This document shows, one piece after another, positions 17,116 to 25,540 of a stretch of 64,000 nucleotides of DNA. The notes beneath the pieces are model-generated. The model saw only the letters and a list, made by a program, of their open reading frames with translations, was not told where the DNA came from and made no database searches. Position 1 is the first letter of the stretch. Every line of letters begins with the position of its first letter. The stretch comes from Streptococcus infantis (lineage in GTDB: Bacteria > Bacillota > Bacilli > Lactobacillales > Streptococcaceae). Both the position numbers and the translations under genes were made by a program. The DNA lies in contig NZ_JYGT01000006.1 in the NCBI RefSeq assembly GCF_000960085.1, forward strand, positions 60,888 to 124,887, written 5' to 3'.

Positions 17116-17169
17116 TTTGTTCTCCTATATTTTAATGTTTTTTAGAACCTTCTTCTATTATATCAAAAG

Positions 17170-18426
17170 TCAGTCACTTAATAAAGCTTTGCGAACTAAG
17201 TTAAACGCATGCATAACCGCAATTTTACGAACATCTGCTCGACTTCTTCCAGCTATATTGGCTTGAATGACTTCGGAACCTGATGCTTGAGATAGGCCGA
17301 TGAAAACTGTCCCTGCTGGATGCCCTTCTAGGCTATCCGGACCAGCTACTCCTGTCAAGCTAATCCCAAAATCTGACTGGGTTTTGAGGCGAGCCTGCTC
17401 AGCCATTTTTTCCGCTGTATATGCTGACACGACTCCATGTTCTTCCAACTCTTCTCGTGGAATGTCTAACATCTTAGCTTTTTCTTCCAGGCTATAAGTG
17501 ACAAAACCGCCTTTAAAGATAGCTGATACTCCCGAAAATTCTGCTAATGTTGCTTGGAAAAGGCCTGCTGTCAAACTTTCTGCAGCAGTGATGGTTTTCT
17601 TCTGCTTTTTCAACTTCTCAACAACTACGCTGGCTAGGCTCGCTTCCTCCCCATAGCCATAACAGATATCCTTTAAAGCAATTCCTTCAAAAGTCTGACG
17701 TGCAAAGATTTTTTCCTCTATATTATCTAAGGCCTTTCTAGCTTCTTCTTGACTAGTAGCCTTTGTAGACAAACGCAGAGTCACCTCTCCTGTTTTTGCA
17801 TACGGTGCTATGGTTGGATCCATCTGCTCTTCAATCAAATCTGATAAAATCGTCACTAGCTGGCTCTCACCAATGCCAAAGAAACGTAGCACACGTGAGT
17901 ACAACTTAGCTCCTGTTGTCAATCTTGGTAGTAGCTCATTTAAAACCATTGGTTTCAGTTCACTTGGCGGACCTGGTAGGACAACATAAGTCACGCCAGC
18001 TACCTCAATCATACCACCAACCGCTAGTCCCGTTTCATTGGGTAGCGGAGTTGAGCCCTCAACAATTTGTGCCTGACGTTCATTATTTGGAGTTCGAGCA
18101 TAGTCTGGTAGATGAGCAAAGAAATCATCTAATTTAGCCTGTGCTTGAGCATCAAAAGTCAAATCACGCCCTAGAAATTGTGCCAAGGTTTGTTTGGTCA
18201 AGTCATCCTCTGTTGGACCTAGTCCTCCCGTTAGGATAACTAAATCACTCCGTTTCTGAGCAATCTCCAACAAGGATAAGAGACGAGATTCATTATCTCC
18301 TACAGCCGTTTGGAAGTAGACATCAACACCGATTTCAGCCAACTTTTCAGACAAAAACTGAGCATTGGTATTGACGATTTGACCTGTTAGAATTTCTGTC
18401 CCAACAGCTATTATTTCCGCTTTCAT
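17170..18426 (-). CDS. cinA: Competence-induced protein CinA
   Basis: 418 residues. The N-terminal MoCF-like domain ([41 protein letters not shown]) and the C-terminal nicotinamide-nucleotide amidase domain ([30 protein letters not shown]) are both complete. CinA proteins clean up NMN or ADP-ribose, and in streptococci the protein is made during competence and associates with RecA. A cin-box lies just upstream and recA follows, so both are probably induced by ComX. Confidence 0.96.
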   Translation of the reverse strand: MKAEIIAVGTEILTGQIVNTNAQFLSEKLAEIGVDVYFQTAVGDNESRLLSLLEIAQKRSDLVILTGGLGPTEDDLTKQTLAQFLGRDLTFDAQAQAKLDDFFAHLPDYARTPNNERQAQIVEGSTPLPNETGLAVGGMIEVAGVTYVVLPGPPSELKPMVLNELLPRLTTGAKLYSRVLRFFGIGESQLVTILSDLIEEQMDPTIAPYAKTGEVTLRLSTKATSQEEARKALDNIEEKIFARQTFEGIALKDICYGYGEEASLASVVVEKLKKQKKTITAAESLTAGLFQATLAEFSGVSAIFKGGFVTYSLEEKAKMLDIPREELEEHGVVSAYTAEKMAEQARLKTQSDFGISLTGVAGPDSLEGHPAGTVFIGLSQASGSEVIQANIAGRSRADVRKIAVMHAFNLVRKALLSD

Positions 18427-18444
18427 TTTTTCCTCCTACTTATC

Positions 18445-18452
18445 TATTCGGA
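18445..18452 (-). promoter_or_regulatory. Candidate cin-box (ComX promoter element) of cinA
   Basis: Minus strand TCCGAATA, one mismatch from TACGAATA, about 20 bases before the cinA ATG. An upstream T-tract (TTTTTTC) is present although offset. It lies directly after the lytR terminator, so cinA needs a promoter here. Confidence 0.65.
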
Positions 18453-18463
18453 TTTCTTTGAAA

Positions 18464-18489
18464 AAATCGCAGGAAAATTCCTACGATTT
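18464..18489 (-). terminator. Terminator of lytR
   Basis: Minus-strand AAATCGTAGGAA-TT-TTCCTGCGATTT with one G-U pair, then TTTC. Confidence 0.85.
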
Positions 18490-18500
18490 GAGTATTCATT

Positions 18501-18545
18501 TCTTATTGTTCTTATTGTTCTTATTGTTCTTGCTGTTCTTGTTGA
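18501..18545 (-). repeat. 9-bp tandem repeat across the lytR stop
   Basis: Plus strand (TTGTTCTTA)n, minus strand CAATAAGAA/CAAGAACAA units. It encodes the Gln/Glu tail of LytR and, beyond the stop at 18521, two further in-frame TAA codons at 9-base intervals. Confidence 0.8.
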
Positions 18546-19579
18546 ATCTGTTGTTCCTGTTCCGCAACAGAACTGGTATTTTGTGGTGAATGAACATAAA
18601 GATTTTCATACAAGACTACATTGGTCTCCAAGTTCGTAACCTCTGGTTGCCCGAGCGAACGACGTAACATATTTTGCATCTCTAACATATGAGCAGATGA
18701 CACAATTTGGTAGGATGTCCCGTCAATCATTGCATCCTCTCCACGCAACTGTTGAGAATCAATATTTTTAAAGGAATCTTGATAACCCATCAATTGAGGA
18801 ATGGTTGTTGTCGTAATCTCGATATTGGTCTGCATGTTGTCGCTAAGAGCCTTCAGAATTTCTTGGTAGTGACTGACACTATTCAAGCTAAGAATCTTCT
18901 CGACAACTTTTTGAATCACTTCACGCTGTCGTTTTTGACGACCGTAGTCTCCCTCTGGATCCTGATAACGCATACGTGAATAGACAAGAGCTTCTTCACC
19001 ATTTAACTTTTGTTCACCAACACCGATAGAAATCGTATTAAATGGCTCCTGGTCTTGAATAGAGATAGGGAAACCTAGAGTATTATTTACTGTAATACCT
19101 CCGACAGCATCAACCATTCTTTGAAGACCATGCATATTGACCATCACATAGCGGTCGATATGGATATTCATCATTTTTTGAATAGTCGATATAGCCAGTT
19201 CTGCTCCACCATTGGCATAGGCAGCATTTAGTTTCGCCTCTATTACGCTACCGTCTGGTTGTTGGATTTGTGTCAAAATATCACGCTCCAAACTCATCAT
19301 AACAACTTTCTTGGTCTTAGGATTTACCGTTACCAAGATCATCGAATCACTGTTACCTTCCCATGGGTCTGTGCGTTCAACGTTACCCGTATCCACACCC
19401 ATCAGTAGAATTGTCAGAGGTTCAGTTGCCTCGATAACCTTCGTTTCTTCCCCGATTTGTTTATAGGTTTTGGCTAAAGTCTGTGTACTTTGTTGATAGA
19501 TTGTAAAGGCAAAAGCTCCAACACCAAGCACTGTCACAAGAACAAAGCCTAAAAACATTCCGATTATTTTTTTTACCAT
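18521..19579 (-). CDS. lytR: LytR-CpsA-Psr family cell wall polymer ligase
   Basis: 352 residues. An N-terminal membrane anchor (about 5-27) is followed by an extracellular LCP domain with LLMGVDTGNVERTD, NSDSMILVTVNPKTKKVVMMSLERD, a central VGGITVNNT and MRYQDPEGDYGRQKRQREVI. LCP enzymes attach teichoic acids or capsule to peptidoglycan. The last 20 residues are a Q/E-rich tail (QEQQIQQEQQEQ) from a 9-bp tandem repeat, so the C-terminus may vary between strains. Follows the GNAT gene by 4 bases in the tsaE-GNAT-lytR operon. Confidence 0.93.
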   Translation of the reverse strand: MVKKIIGMFLGFVLVTVLGVGAFAFTIYQQSTQTLAKTYKQIGEETKVIEATEPLTILLMGVDTGNVERTDPWEGNSDSMILVTVNPKTKKVVMMSLERDILTQIQQPDGSVIEAKLNAAYANGGAELAISTIQKMMNIHIDRYVMVNMHGLQRMVDAVGGITVNNTLGFPISIQDQEPFNTISIGVGEQKLNGEEALVYSRMRYQDPEGDYGRQKRQREVIQKVVEKILSLNSVSHYQEILKALSDNMQTNIEITTTTIPQLMGYQDSFKNIDSQQLRGEDAMIDGTSYQIVSSAHMLEMQNMLRRSLGQPEVTNLETNVVLYENLYVHSPQNTSSVAEQEQQIQQEQQEQ

Positions 19580-19583
19580 ACTT

Positions 19584-20105
19584 TTATTCGTCTATCAGTC
19601 GACCCATTTGGTAAACGTCAAGAAACTCTCCTCCCTCTATACAAGCACCACGTTCCTGTAATCCTTCTATGATAAAGCCCATCTTTTGATACAGATGAAC
19701 AGCTGCAAGATTGCGTTTTTGAACTGTCAATTGTAAACGTCGAATACTAGCACTCGATTTGGCCCATTCAGTAGCTTCTTCCAACAGGATACTACCGAGA
19801 CCATTTCCCCAGTATGCTTTTTTGATGCCCAAAAAGACATCACCAATATGTCGAACTCGCGGACGTTGATCAGCTGTAATATTGATGACCCCTGCCAATT
19901 CATTATTCAAAAAAGCTAGTAGAGTAATCTGGTTATCCGACTGGGCTTGCTTGTCAATAAAATGCCTCATTTCTGATGTAGTCATTGCAATTCCGTCTTT
20001 ATCCAGACTGGTAAAGCTAGATTCCTGACCAATCTGATCCAAAAGTGCAATAAGAACCGAAGCATCTTGGACTTCAGCTTCACGGATTAAAAGATCATAC
20101 TCCAT
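19584..20105 (-). CDS. GNAT-family acetyltransferase
   Basis: 173 residues with a complete GNAT core: IGDVFLGIKKAYWGNGLGSILLEEATEWA (about 92-120) includes the acetyl-CoA loop, and LQLTVQKRNLAAVHLYQKMGF is the C-terminal motif. Overlaps the end of tsaE by 11 bases. The motif order resembles RimJ/RimL-type ribosomal protein acetyltransferases, but the substrate is unknown. Confidence 0.87.
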   Translation of the reverse strand: MEYDLLIREAEVQDASVLIALLDQIGQESSFTSLDKDGIAMTTSEMRHFIDKQAQSDNQITLLAFLNNELAGVINITADQRPRVRHIGDVFLGIKKAYWGNGLGSILLEEATEWAKSSASIRRLQLTVQKRNLAAVHLYQKMGFIIEGLQERGACIEGGEFLDVYQMGRLIDE

Positions 20106-20538
20106 CTGTCAACCTCTGCAAAAGTTCTGCTGCTCGTTGACCATGGGCATGAAAGACAACTTCGCGTCCGTCACCATCTTTGAGAATTTCTAATTCCAGA
20201 TAGTCTGCCGGAAGAGCTTCTCCTAATAGATGACCCCACTCAATAACAGTCACACCTGATCCAAAAAGAAATTCATCCAAGTCGATAGAATCTGCATCCC
20301 CTTCAATACGATAAACATCCAAGTGATACAAGGGTAGACGACCTTCATATTCTCGAACAATGGTATAAGTAGGACTTTTAATCATTTGATGAATCCCTAG
20401 ACCTTTAGCCAAACCTTTTGTAAGTGTTGTTTTCCCAGCACCTAATTCACCGGTCAAAATCAATACATCATTTTCCTCTAGTAAAGAGCCTAACTCTTGT
20501 CCAAGAGCAATGAGTTCATCTTCATTTTTTATGTGCAT
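20095..20538 (-). CDS. tsaE: tRNA threonylcarbamoyladenosine biosynthesis ATPase TsaE
   Basis: 147 residues. Walker A LTGELGAGKTTLTKGLAKGLG (about 31-51), SPTYTIVREYEG and YHLDVYRIEG are the TsaE (YjeE) signatures. It drives the TsaD-TsaB complex that makes t6A37 in tRNAs reading ANN codons. The ATG at 20538 is the only plausible start; it has no ribosome binding site and lies six bases after a -10 element, so the mRNA is probably leaderless. Confidence 0.94.
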   Translation of the reverse strand: MHIKNEDELIALGQELGSLLEENDVLILTGELGAGKTTLTKGLAKGLGIHQMIKSPTYTIVREYEGRLPLYHLDVYRIEGDADSIDLDEFLFGSGVTVIEWGHLLGEALPADYLELEILKDGDGREVVFHAHGQRAAELLQRLTDGV

Positions 20539-20544
20539 GTAATC

Positions 20545-20553
20545 ATTATACCA
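20545..20553 (-). promoter_or_regulatory. Extended -10 promoter of tsaE giving a leaderless transcript
   Basis: Minus strand TGGTATAAT; only GATTAC separates TATAAT from the ATG, so initiation about 7 bases past the -10 falls on the A of the start codon. Confidence 0.7.
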
Positions 20554-20588
20554 AAAAGTTTTCTTTTGCGATATTTCTACTAATAAAA

Positions 20589-20607
20589 AAGGAGGAGATT
20601 CCTCCTT
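20589..20607 (-). terminator. Terminator of the purine permease gene
   Basis: AAGGAGGA-GAT-TCCTCCTT hairpin flanked by A and T tracts. Confidence 0.85.
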
Positions 20608-20627
20608 CTTTTTTTAAGTGTTTATCA

Positions 20628-22049
20628 TTAGTTAAGAGCCATGCTGATATAGTTCAAGATAAACAAGGCATCCAAAATCCAAATCATGACATGTACATCT
20701 TTAACTTGGCCTTTGACAACCTTTGTCAAAGTATAAGTCAAGAAACCAACTGCAATCCCTTGAGTGATTGAGTAACTGAATCCCATAAAGATAGATGTGA
20801 AGAAGGCCGGAACAGCTTCTGACATATCATCCCAAGGAATGTTTTTCAAGTTAGAGAGCATCATAATTCCGACAATAATCAAAATTGGTGCAGTTGCCGC
20901 TGTTGGAACAATCGCTAACAGTGGGCTAAAGAAGCTTGATAAAGCAAAACAGATAGCAACAACAAGGGCTGTCAAACCAGTACGTCCACCAGCACCGATA
21001 CCTGCCGCAGACTCAACATATGTCGTAACATTTGAAGTACCAGCAATGGCACCAACTGAAGTTGCCACCAAGTCAGAATAAAGAGCTTTATCCAATTTAG
21101 CTGACTCATGGTTTTCACCACTTGTCGCAACGATACCAACTTTTTCACCAGTACCAATAAGAGTACCGATAGTATCAAAAATATCTGTCAATGAGAAGGC
21201 AAGAATAGCCATCAAAGTTTCTGGCAAACGAGAAGTGTTTGAAATCAAAGATCCTAAACCTTCCGAACCAAGAGCAGCGCCAAACAAGGTACCTAAATCG
21301 TTAACTGCTGATGAAAGATTGTTGTTAGCGAAGTCAATCCCTGACACATTAACAAGACCAACCGCAATGGCAAGAATAGTCGTTGTTAAAATAGAAAGGA
21401 TGATCCCACCTTTGATACCTTTAACAACAAAGAAGATAGTAATAGCAAGACCTGCAAGAGCTACCAAAACTGCTGTAGTATTGAAATCTACCAATCCTGG
21501 AACAGCTGCTGAGTTCGCAGTAATCGCCGCTTGAGCCTTATCTGCTCCTTCACCTGCTACAGTATAAGTACCTGGGTCAATTGAGAATTTCAAAAGACCA
21601 GCATTCTTAATACCTACATATGCTAAGAAGACACCGATACCGGCTGAAATTGCTGAGCGAAGCGTTGTAGGAATAGATTCAATGATCATTTTACGAACAT
21701 TGGTCAATGTAATAATCAGTGAAATAACTCCACAGATGAAGACCATCCCAAGAGCTTCTTTCCAAGTATAACCCATCCCAAATACGACGGTAAATGTAAA
21801 GAAGGCGTTAAGTCCCATACCTGGGGCTTGAGCATATGGCAAGTTAGCATAGAAAGCCATCATCAAAGTTCCCACAACAGAACCTATGATTGTCGCCAAG
21901 AATACACCTTGAACAGGCATTCCTGTTTGTGAAAGCATTTGAGGGTTTACAAAGAGAATATAACTCATTGCAAAGAAAGTTGTTAAACCAGCAAGAACCT
22001 CTGTACGGACATCTGTCCCGTGCTCTTTTAGTTTAAATAGTTTGTCCAT
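20628..22049 (-). CDS. NCS2-family purine permease (AzgA/PbuG-like)
   Basis: 473 residues with twelve or more hydrophobic segments. The N-terminal TEVLAGLTTFFAMSYILFVNPQML, APGMGLNAFFTFTVV and FSLTDIFDTIGTLIGTGEKVG motifs place it in the AzgA-like branch (adenine, guanine, hypoxanthine:proton symporters) of the NCS2 family. Monocistronic. I see no purine riboswitch upstream, only an ordinary promoter. Divergent from a HAD phosphatase, as in S. pneumoniae as I recall. Confidence 0.9.
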   Translation of the reverse strand: MDKLFKLKEHGTDVRTEVLAGLTTFFAMSYILFVNPQMLSQTGMPVQGVFLATIIGSVVGTLMMAFYANLPYAQAPGMGLNAFFTFTVVFGMGYTWKEALGMVFICGVISLIITLTNVRKMIIESIPTTLRSAISAGIGVFLAYVGIKNAGLLKFSIDPGTYTVAGEGADKAQAAITANSAAVPGLVDFNTTAVLVALAGLAITIFFVVKGIKGGIILSILTTTILAIAVGLVNVSGIDFANNNLSSAVNDLGTLFGAALGSEGLGSLISNTSRLPETLMAILAFSLTDIFDTIGTLIGTGEKVGIVATSGENHESAKLDKALYSDLVATSVGAIAGTSNVTTYVESAAGIGAGGRTGLTALVVAICFALSSFFSPLLAIVPTAATAPILIIVGIMMLSNLKNIPWDDMSEAVPAFFTSIFMGFSYSITQGIAVGFLTYTLTKVVKGQVKDVHVMIWILDALFILNYISMALN

Positions 22050-22086
22050 TTTTAATCTCCTTTGTCATTTTACGAACAATATGACT

Positions 22087-22115
22087 ATTATAACATCAAT
22101 CATTCATCTTTTCAA
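22087..22115 (-). promoter_or_regulatory. Promoter of the purine permease
   Basis: Minus strand -35 TTGAAA (22110-22115), 17 bp, -10 TATAAT (22087-22092). Confidence 0.75.
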
Positions 22116-22197
22116 GGTATTTTTACCGAATTATAAAAATCTTATCCGATGCTATTCTTCTTCTTTTTACTTATTGTCAGCTTTTCTAGCCACTTTT

Positions 22198-22206
22198 TGA
22201 TATAAT
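22198..22206 (+). promoter_or_regulatory. Extended -10 promoter of the HAD gene
   Basis: TGATATAAT, followed after about 30 bases by GGGAGG before the ATG at 22246. Confidence 0.7.
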
Positions 22207-22245
22207 AGAAAACATCTTATCTGAAACTAGATTCGGGAGGATTTT

Positions 22246-23058
22246 ATGACTAAAAAAATGATTGCCGTTGATTTAGACGGAACTCTACTCAACTCTGAAA
22301 GCAAACTTTCTGACTTTACTATTAAAACAATTAAGAAAATCTCTAAAAAAGGCCACCAAGTCGTTATCGCAACCGGTCGCCCATACCGTATGGCCAAAGA
22401 TTTTTATGACCAACTTGAACTTGAAACGCCTATGATCAACTTCAATGGTTCGCTCACTCACCTACCAGGCAAGACTTGGAAACATGAAAAGTGTCTGACT
22501 GTGGACAAAAAATACCTCTTGGATATCGTGAAGCGTAAAGAAGAAATTGAGGCAGACTTTATCGCTGGTGAATATCGTAAAAAGTTCTACATTACGGCCC
22601 CAGACCAAGAAATTGCCGATCCTAAATTATTTGGTGTTGAAAACTTTCGCCCAGAAAATCAATTCAAGTCTGACTTAGTTACTAAAGGACCTAACTGTAT
22701 TTTATTACAAACTAGGGCAGACGATAAATATGCACTAGCTGAAGAGATGAACAGCTTTTACAAACACCAACTCAATATTAACACTTGGGGTGGCCCTTTG
22801 AACATTCTCGAATGCACTCCAAAAGGTGTCCACAAGGCTTTTGCCCTCGAATACCTTCTCAATGTCATGAATATCGACAAACAGAATTTGATTGCCTTTG
22901 GTGACGAACACAATGACCAAGAAATGCTTTCTTTTGCAGGTAAAGGCTATGCCATGAAAAACGCAAACCCTGCACTGTTACCTTTTGCAGACGAGCAATT
23001 ACCATTGACTAACGAAGAAGATGGAGTCGCCCACTTTTTGCAGGAACGATTTCTTTAA
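22246..23058 (+). CDS. Cof-type HAD-IIB phosphatase
   Basis: 270 residues. Motif I VDLDGTLL with the nucleophile and acid-base aspartates (8 and 10), motif II VIATGRP, and the motif III/IV pair ALEYLLN..LIAFGDEHNDQEML. Between them lies the large C2B cap, typical of the Cof/YbiV group that dephosphorylates sugar phosphates, FMN or pyridoxal phosphate. Actual substrate unknown. Confidence 0.88.
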   Translation: MTKKMIAVDLDGTLLNSESKLSDFTIKTIKKISKKGHQVVIATGRPYRMAKDFYDQLELETPMINFNGSLTHLPGKTWKHEKCLTVDKKYLLDIVKRKEEIEADFIAGEYRKKFYITAPDQEIADPKLFGVENFRPENQFKSDLVTKGPNCILLQTRADDKYALAEEMNSFYKHQLNINTWGGPLNILECTPKGVHKAFALEYLLNVMNIDKQNLIAFGDEHNDQEMLSFAGKGYAMKNANPALLPFADEQLPLTNEEDGVAHFLQERFL

Positions 23059-23071
23059 TTTCACTCATTCT

Positions 23072-23117
23072 ATACTTTTTGGTGGACATTAGCTACCTTA
23101 AAAGTATGGAATTTTTT
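23072..23117 (+). terminator. Terminator of the HAD gene
   Basis: ATACTTTT (23072-23079) and AAAAGTAT (23101-23108) with an inner GGT/ACC pair, then a T-run. Confidence 0.7.
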
Positions 23118-23142
23118 TGAGCTCAAAGTCAACGAAAAAAAG

Positions 23143-23172
23143 ATTTGAATCTTTTTATCCAGATTCAAATCC
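23143..23172 (-). terminator. Terminator of the small lipoprotein gene
   Basis: Perfect 11-bp stem GATTTGAATCT / AGATTCAAATC followed on the minus strand by TTTTTTT. Confidence 0.88.
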
Positions 23173-23183
23173 TTATAAAATAT

Positions 23184-23621
23184 CTATTTTTTTAAAACAA
23201 TACGATCAGAAACGTCGCGATCCATGTCATCGATAATAATCTGGTTCTCCTCAGCTACATAAATCTTGACCTCGTCTCCGATAATAACTTTCTGATTTTC
23301 TGGTTCGAAGGTCACCTTCTTAACCTCTTGATCTCCGTCCGCTTCCACTTCTGTCCACGTTCCGGTATTTCCAGTAACTACAAGAGTAATGCTATCACCC
23401 TCGTCTTGTCCCTTGTAGGTCCCATCTAGATTAGTAGTTGTGTCAGTCTTTACACTAGTAGTAGAACTAAAAGCGCTGGTTTCTGACACTTGACTAGCGC
23501 TCGCCTCAGAGCTAGTGCTTGCTTGGGATGAAGGTGTCGATTTAGCTGTTGACGAACAAGCAACTAAAAGACTAAGACTTGCCACAGTAGCAAGAGAAAA
23601 TGTAATTTTTTTTAGTGACAT
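23184..23621 (-). CDS. Small lipoprotein with Ser/Thr-rich linker
   Basis: 145 residues: signal peptide with lipobox SLLVACSS (cleavage before Cys22), about 40 residues of Ser/Thr/Ala linker, and a compact beta-rich domain from about 67 (LDGTYKGQDEGDSITLVVTG, TWTEVEADGDQEVKKVTF, EVKIYVAEENQIIIDD). Similar lipoproteins sit next to folC in S. pneumoniae as I recall. No known function. AAGGAG before the ATG at 23621. Confidence 0.8.
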   Translation of the reverse strand: MSLKKITFSLATVASLSLLVACSSTAKSTPSSQASTSSEASASQVSETSAFSSTTSVKTDTTTNLDGTYKGQDEGDSITLVVTGNTGTWTEVEADGDQEVKKVTFEPENQKVIIGDEVKIYVAEENQIIIDDMDRDVSDRIVLKK

Positions 23622-23716
23622 AATGTCTCCTTTCTTTCAGGAGCTAAAGGCAGAAAAACTGCAGAGTTATTCTACTTATACTATATTAAATAAAGGAAAC
23701 AAGGTCAATCAACCAA

Positions 23717-24955
23717 CTATGTTTTTATAAGGTAGGCACGAACTTCAGATATAAAATAGAGGGAACCTGTAACAAACAGTAAGTCTTTCTCCCCTGCAGA
23801 CTTTTCAAAATCATCTATAAAGTCTCGATAGGAAGCAACTCTATGATAGCCACTCAAATCTTGCTCCTCCAAAGAGCCTTGATAGTCGAAACTCGTCACA
23901 TAGAGAGCTGTATCAGGTAAATGATCTGTCAGATAAGTTAACATTCCGCTATAATCTTTACGCTTTAAAGCACCAAAAAGAATTTGAGCATGGTAGCCTT
24001 GCTGGATTTTTTCCTGGATAAATTCAACCAAACGTTCCAAGGCTGGTAGATTGTGAGCCCCATCCAGATAAATGTGCTCAGTGATAGCTTCTAGCCTTCC
24101 TGCCCATCTGGTAGCTCGCAAGGCGGCTCGTACTGCTTCTTGATCAACCTTCTCACCTCTCTGATTCATAAGCAATAGAAAGGCTTGTATGGCAAGAGCT
24201 GCGTTTTCCTCCTGATAGGCCCCTTCCAAACCTAGTTTTAGTTGGTTCAGATTCGCAAGAGAAGAAGAAAAATGACCATTCTTGAAAGAAAAATCTCGAT
24301 CAGCTTGGTAGAGAGTCACATCCAAATCATGAGCAGTTCTTTGACAAACGAGCTGGGCTTCCGGTGCTAGATTGGCAATAAGAGCTGACTTGCCTGACTT
24401 AAAAATCCCTGCTTTCTGCTCAGCAATAGCTGCTAAACTATCGCCTAAAGTCTCCTGATGATCAAAGCCGATGGACGTGATAACAGCAATCTCTCCAGTT
24501 ACCACATTAGTGGTATCAAGTAGTCCACCAATTCCAACTTCCAGCAAAACCAGATCCACTTCTTGCTCTTTAAAATAAAGCAAAGCAATCAAAGTCAACA
24601 ACTCAAAAAAAGATAATTGATCATAAGTTTCTAGAAGTCTTTTCTCCATTGCTTTTACTTGATCAGCTAAACGAATGAAATCTGCATCCGATATGGGGTC
24701 TCCATTGATGCAAATGCGATCATGAATGCTGACAATATGGGGCGAAGTAAAGGTTCCAACTTTCTTGTCGTGAGAGACAAAAAGCTCTCTCATAAAGGCA
24801 ATGGTTGATCCTTTCCCATTTGTCCCCGTCACATGGATAATTGGATAGGTTTGCTCAGGATTCCCCAGTAAATCCACTGCTTTTTGCATCCGTCCCAAAC
24901 CTGATCTAAAATTCAATCCAATCCGACTATGGAGCCATTTTTCTACTTCAAACAC
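23717..24955 (-). CDS. folC: Folylpolyglutamate/dihydrofolate synthase
   Basis: 412 residues, usual for FolC. P-loop HVTGTNGKGSTIAFM (about 41-55), omega-loop region TFTSPHIVSIHDRICING, and YLDGAHNLPALERL in the C-terminal domain. Adds glutamates to folates. The start is GTG at 24955 with AAGGAG six bases upstream. A perfect terminator-like hairpin ends only about 20 bases upstream of this site, so leader read-through may control expression. Confidence 0.95.
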   Translation of the reverse strand: MFEVEKWLHSRIGLNFRSGLGRMQKAVDLLGNPEQTYPIIHVTGTNGKGSTIAFMRELFVSHDKKVGTFTSPHIVSIHDRICINGDPISDADFIRLADQVKAMEKRLLETYDQLSFFELLTLIALLYFKEQEVDLVLLEVGIGGLLDTTNVVTGEIAVITSIGFDHQETLGDSLAAIAEQKAGIFKSGKSALIANLAPEAQLVCQRTAHDLDVTLYQADRDFSFKNGHFSSSLANLNQLKLGLEGAYQEENAALAIQAFLLLMNQRGEKVDQEAVRAALRATRWAGRLEAITEHIYLDGAHNLPALERLVEFIQEKIQQGYHAQILFGALKRKDYSGMLTYLTDHLPDTALYVTSFDYQGSLEEQDLSGYHRVASYRDFIDDFEKSAGEKDLLFVTGSLYFISEVRAYLIKT

Positions 24956-24978
24956 GCTTATCTCCTTAATCTTTAATA

Positions 24979-25005
24979 AAAAAGCGAAGATTCTCTTCGC
25001 TTTTT
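24979..25005 (-). terminator. Terminator-like hairpin in the folC leader
   Basis: Perfect 12-bp stem AAAAAGCGAAGA / TCTTCGCTTTTT, 3-base loop, followed on the minus strand by TA-rich sequence and then the folC ribosome binding site. I see no convincing promoter between it and folC. It may be an attenuator or a backup terminator. Confidence 0.7.
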
Positions 25006-25045
25006 ACTTCATTTGCTAGAACCTAGCTTGTTTTAATTTCAATAT

Positions 25046-25221
25046 GGGCTAAAAACATCCACTGGAGTCACCAGTTCTCTCTTATTTCAAGGAACTGGGC
25101 TGATACAGTCTCCCAGACTATCTGCGTTTTCAATTTCTAGCGCAGGGCTAAAAACATCCACTGGACTTACTGACGGTTCTTATTTTTAGCGTCAGGCTAA
25201 AAACATCCCCCGGATGTTTTT
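25046..25221. repeat. Intergenic array of four ~49-bp hairpin units
   Basis: GGCTAAAAACATCCACTGGA recurs at 25047-25066 and 25146-25165, and as GGCTAAAAACATCCCCCGGA at 25195-25214. A decayed copy (GGGCTGATACAGTCTCCCAG) starts at 25097, giving a period of 49-50 bp. Between consecutive cores are hairpins with different stems: CCAGTTC/GAACTGG, CTGCG/CGCAG and CTGACG/CGTCAG, around TTCTTATTTTTAG-like loops. The last unit becomes the DUF1292 terminator. Confidence 0.8.
25199..25221 (-). terminator. Terminator of the DUF1292 operon
   Basis: AAAAACATCC-CCC-GGATGTTTTT, a perfect 10-bp stem overlapping the stop codon. Confidence 0.85.
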
Positions 25222-25525
25222 ACTCCTCCATAAAGCTGTTGAAGACTTCTTCAATCATGTTCCATTCGTCATCTGAATCTTCAGGAATTGGTTGCAATTC
25301 GCCTTCTGTTCCGTCTTCATTTTCGATGAATGAGTATGCTTGAATTTCAACTTCGCCGTTTTCATCTTCTTCTGCATTAACTGGTACAAGAAGAACATAG
25401 TTTTTACCGAATTCTTCTTTTCCGTCAATAGTCAAAAGGATTTCAAACAAAGTTTCGTTTCCTTGCTCATCTACAAGTGTAATAAGTTCACGTTCTTCGT
25501 GATCGTGGTTGTGATCGTGTGACAT
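25220..25525 (-). CDS. DUF1292 (YrzB-like) protein
   Basis: 101 residues, strongly acidic. His-rich start ([28 protein letters not shown]) and [28 protein letters not shown] are typical of DUF1292. It ends the conserved ireB-ruvX-DUF1292 cluster. Function unknown; the HDHNHDH stretch could bind metal. GAGGAG before the ATG. Confidence 0.9.
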   Translation of the reverse strand: MSHDHNHDHEERELITLVDEQGNETLFEILLTIDGKEEFGKNYVLLVPVNAEEDENGEVEIQAYSFIENEDGTEGELQPIPEDSDDEWNMIEEVFNSFMEE

Positions 25526-25540
25526 AGTTTCTCCTCTGTC

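Noticed and set aside
22050..22245. Purine riboswitch before the purine permease
   Set aside because: The conserved purine aptamer loops are not present; only ordinary divergent promoters are visible.
25046..25221. Possible CRISPR array
   Set aside because: Units are about 49 bp with no constant spacer/repeat split, the variable parts are self-complementary, and no cas gene is near. The repeats at 43768 and 63768 are coding.
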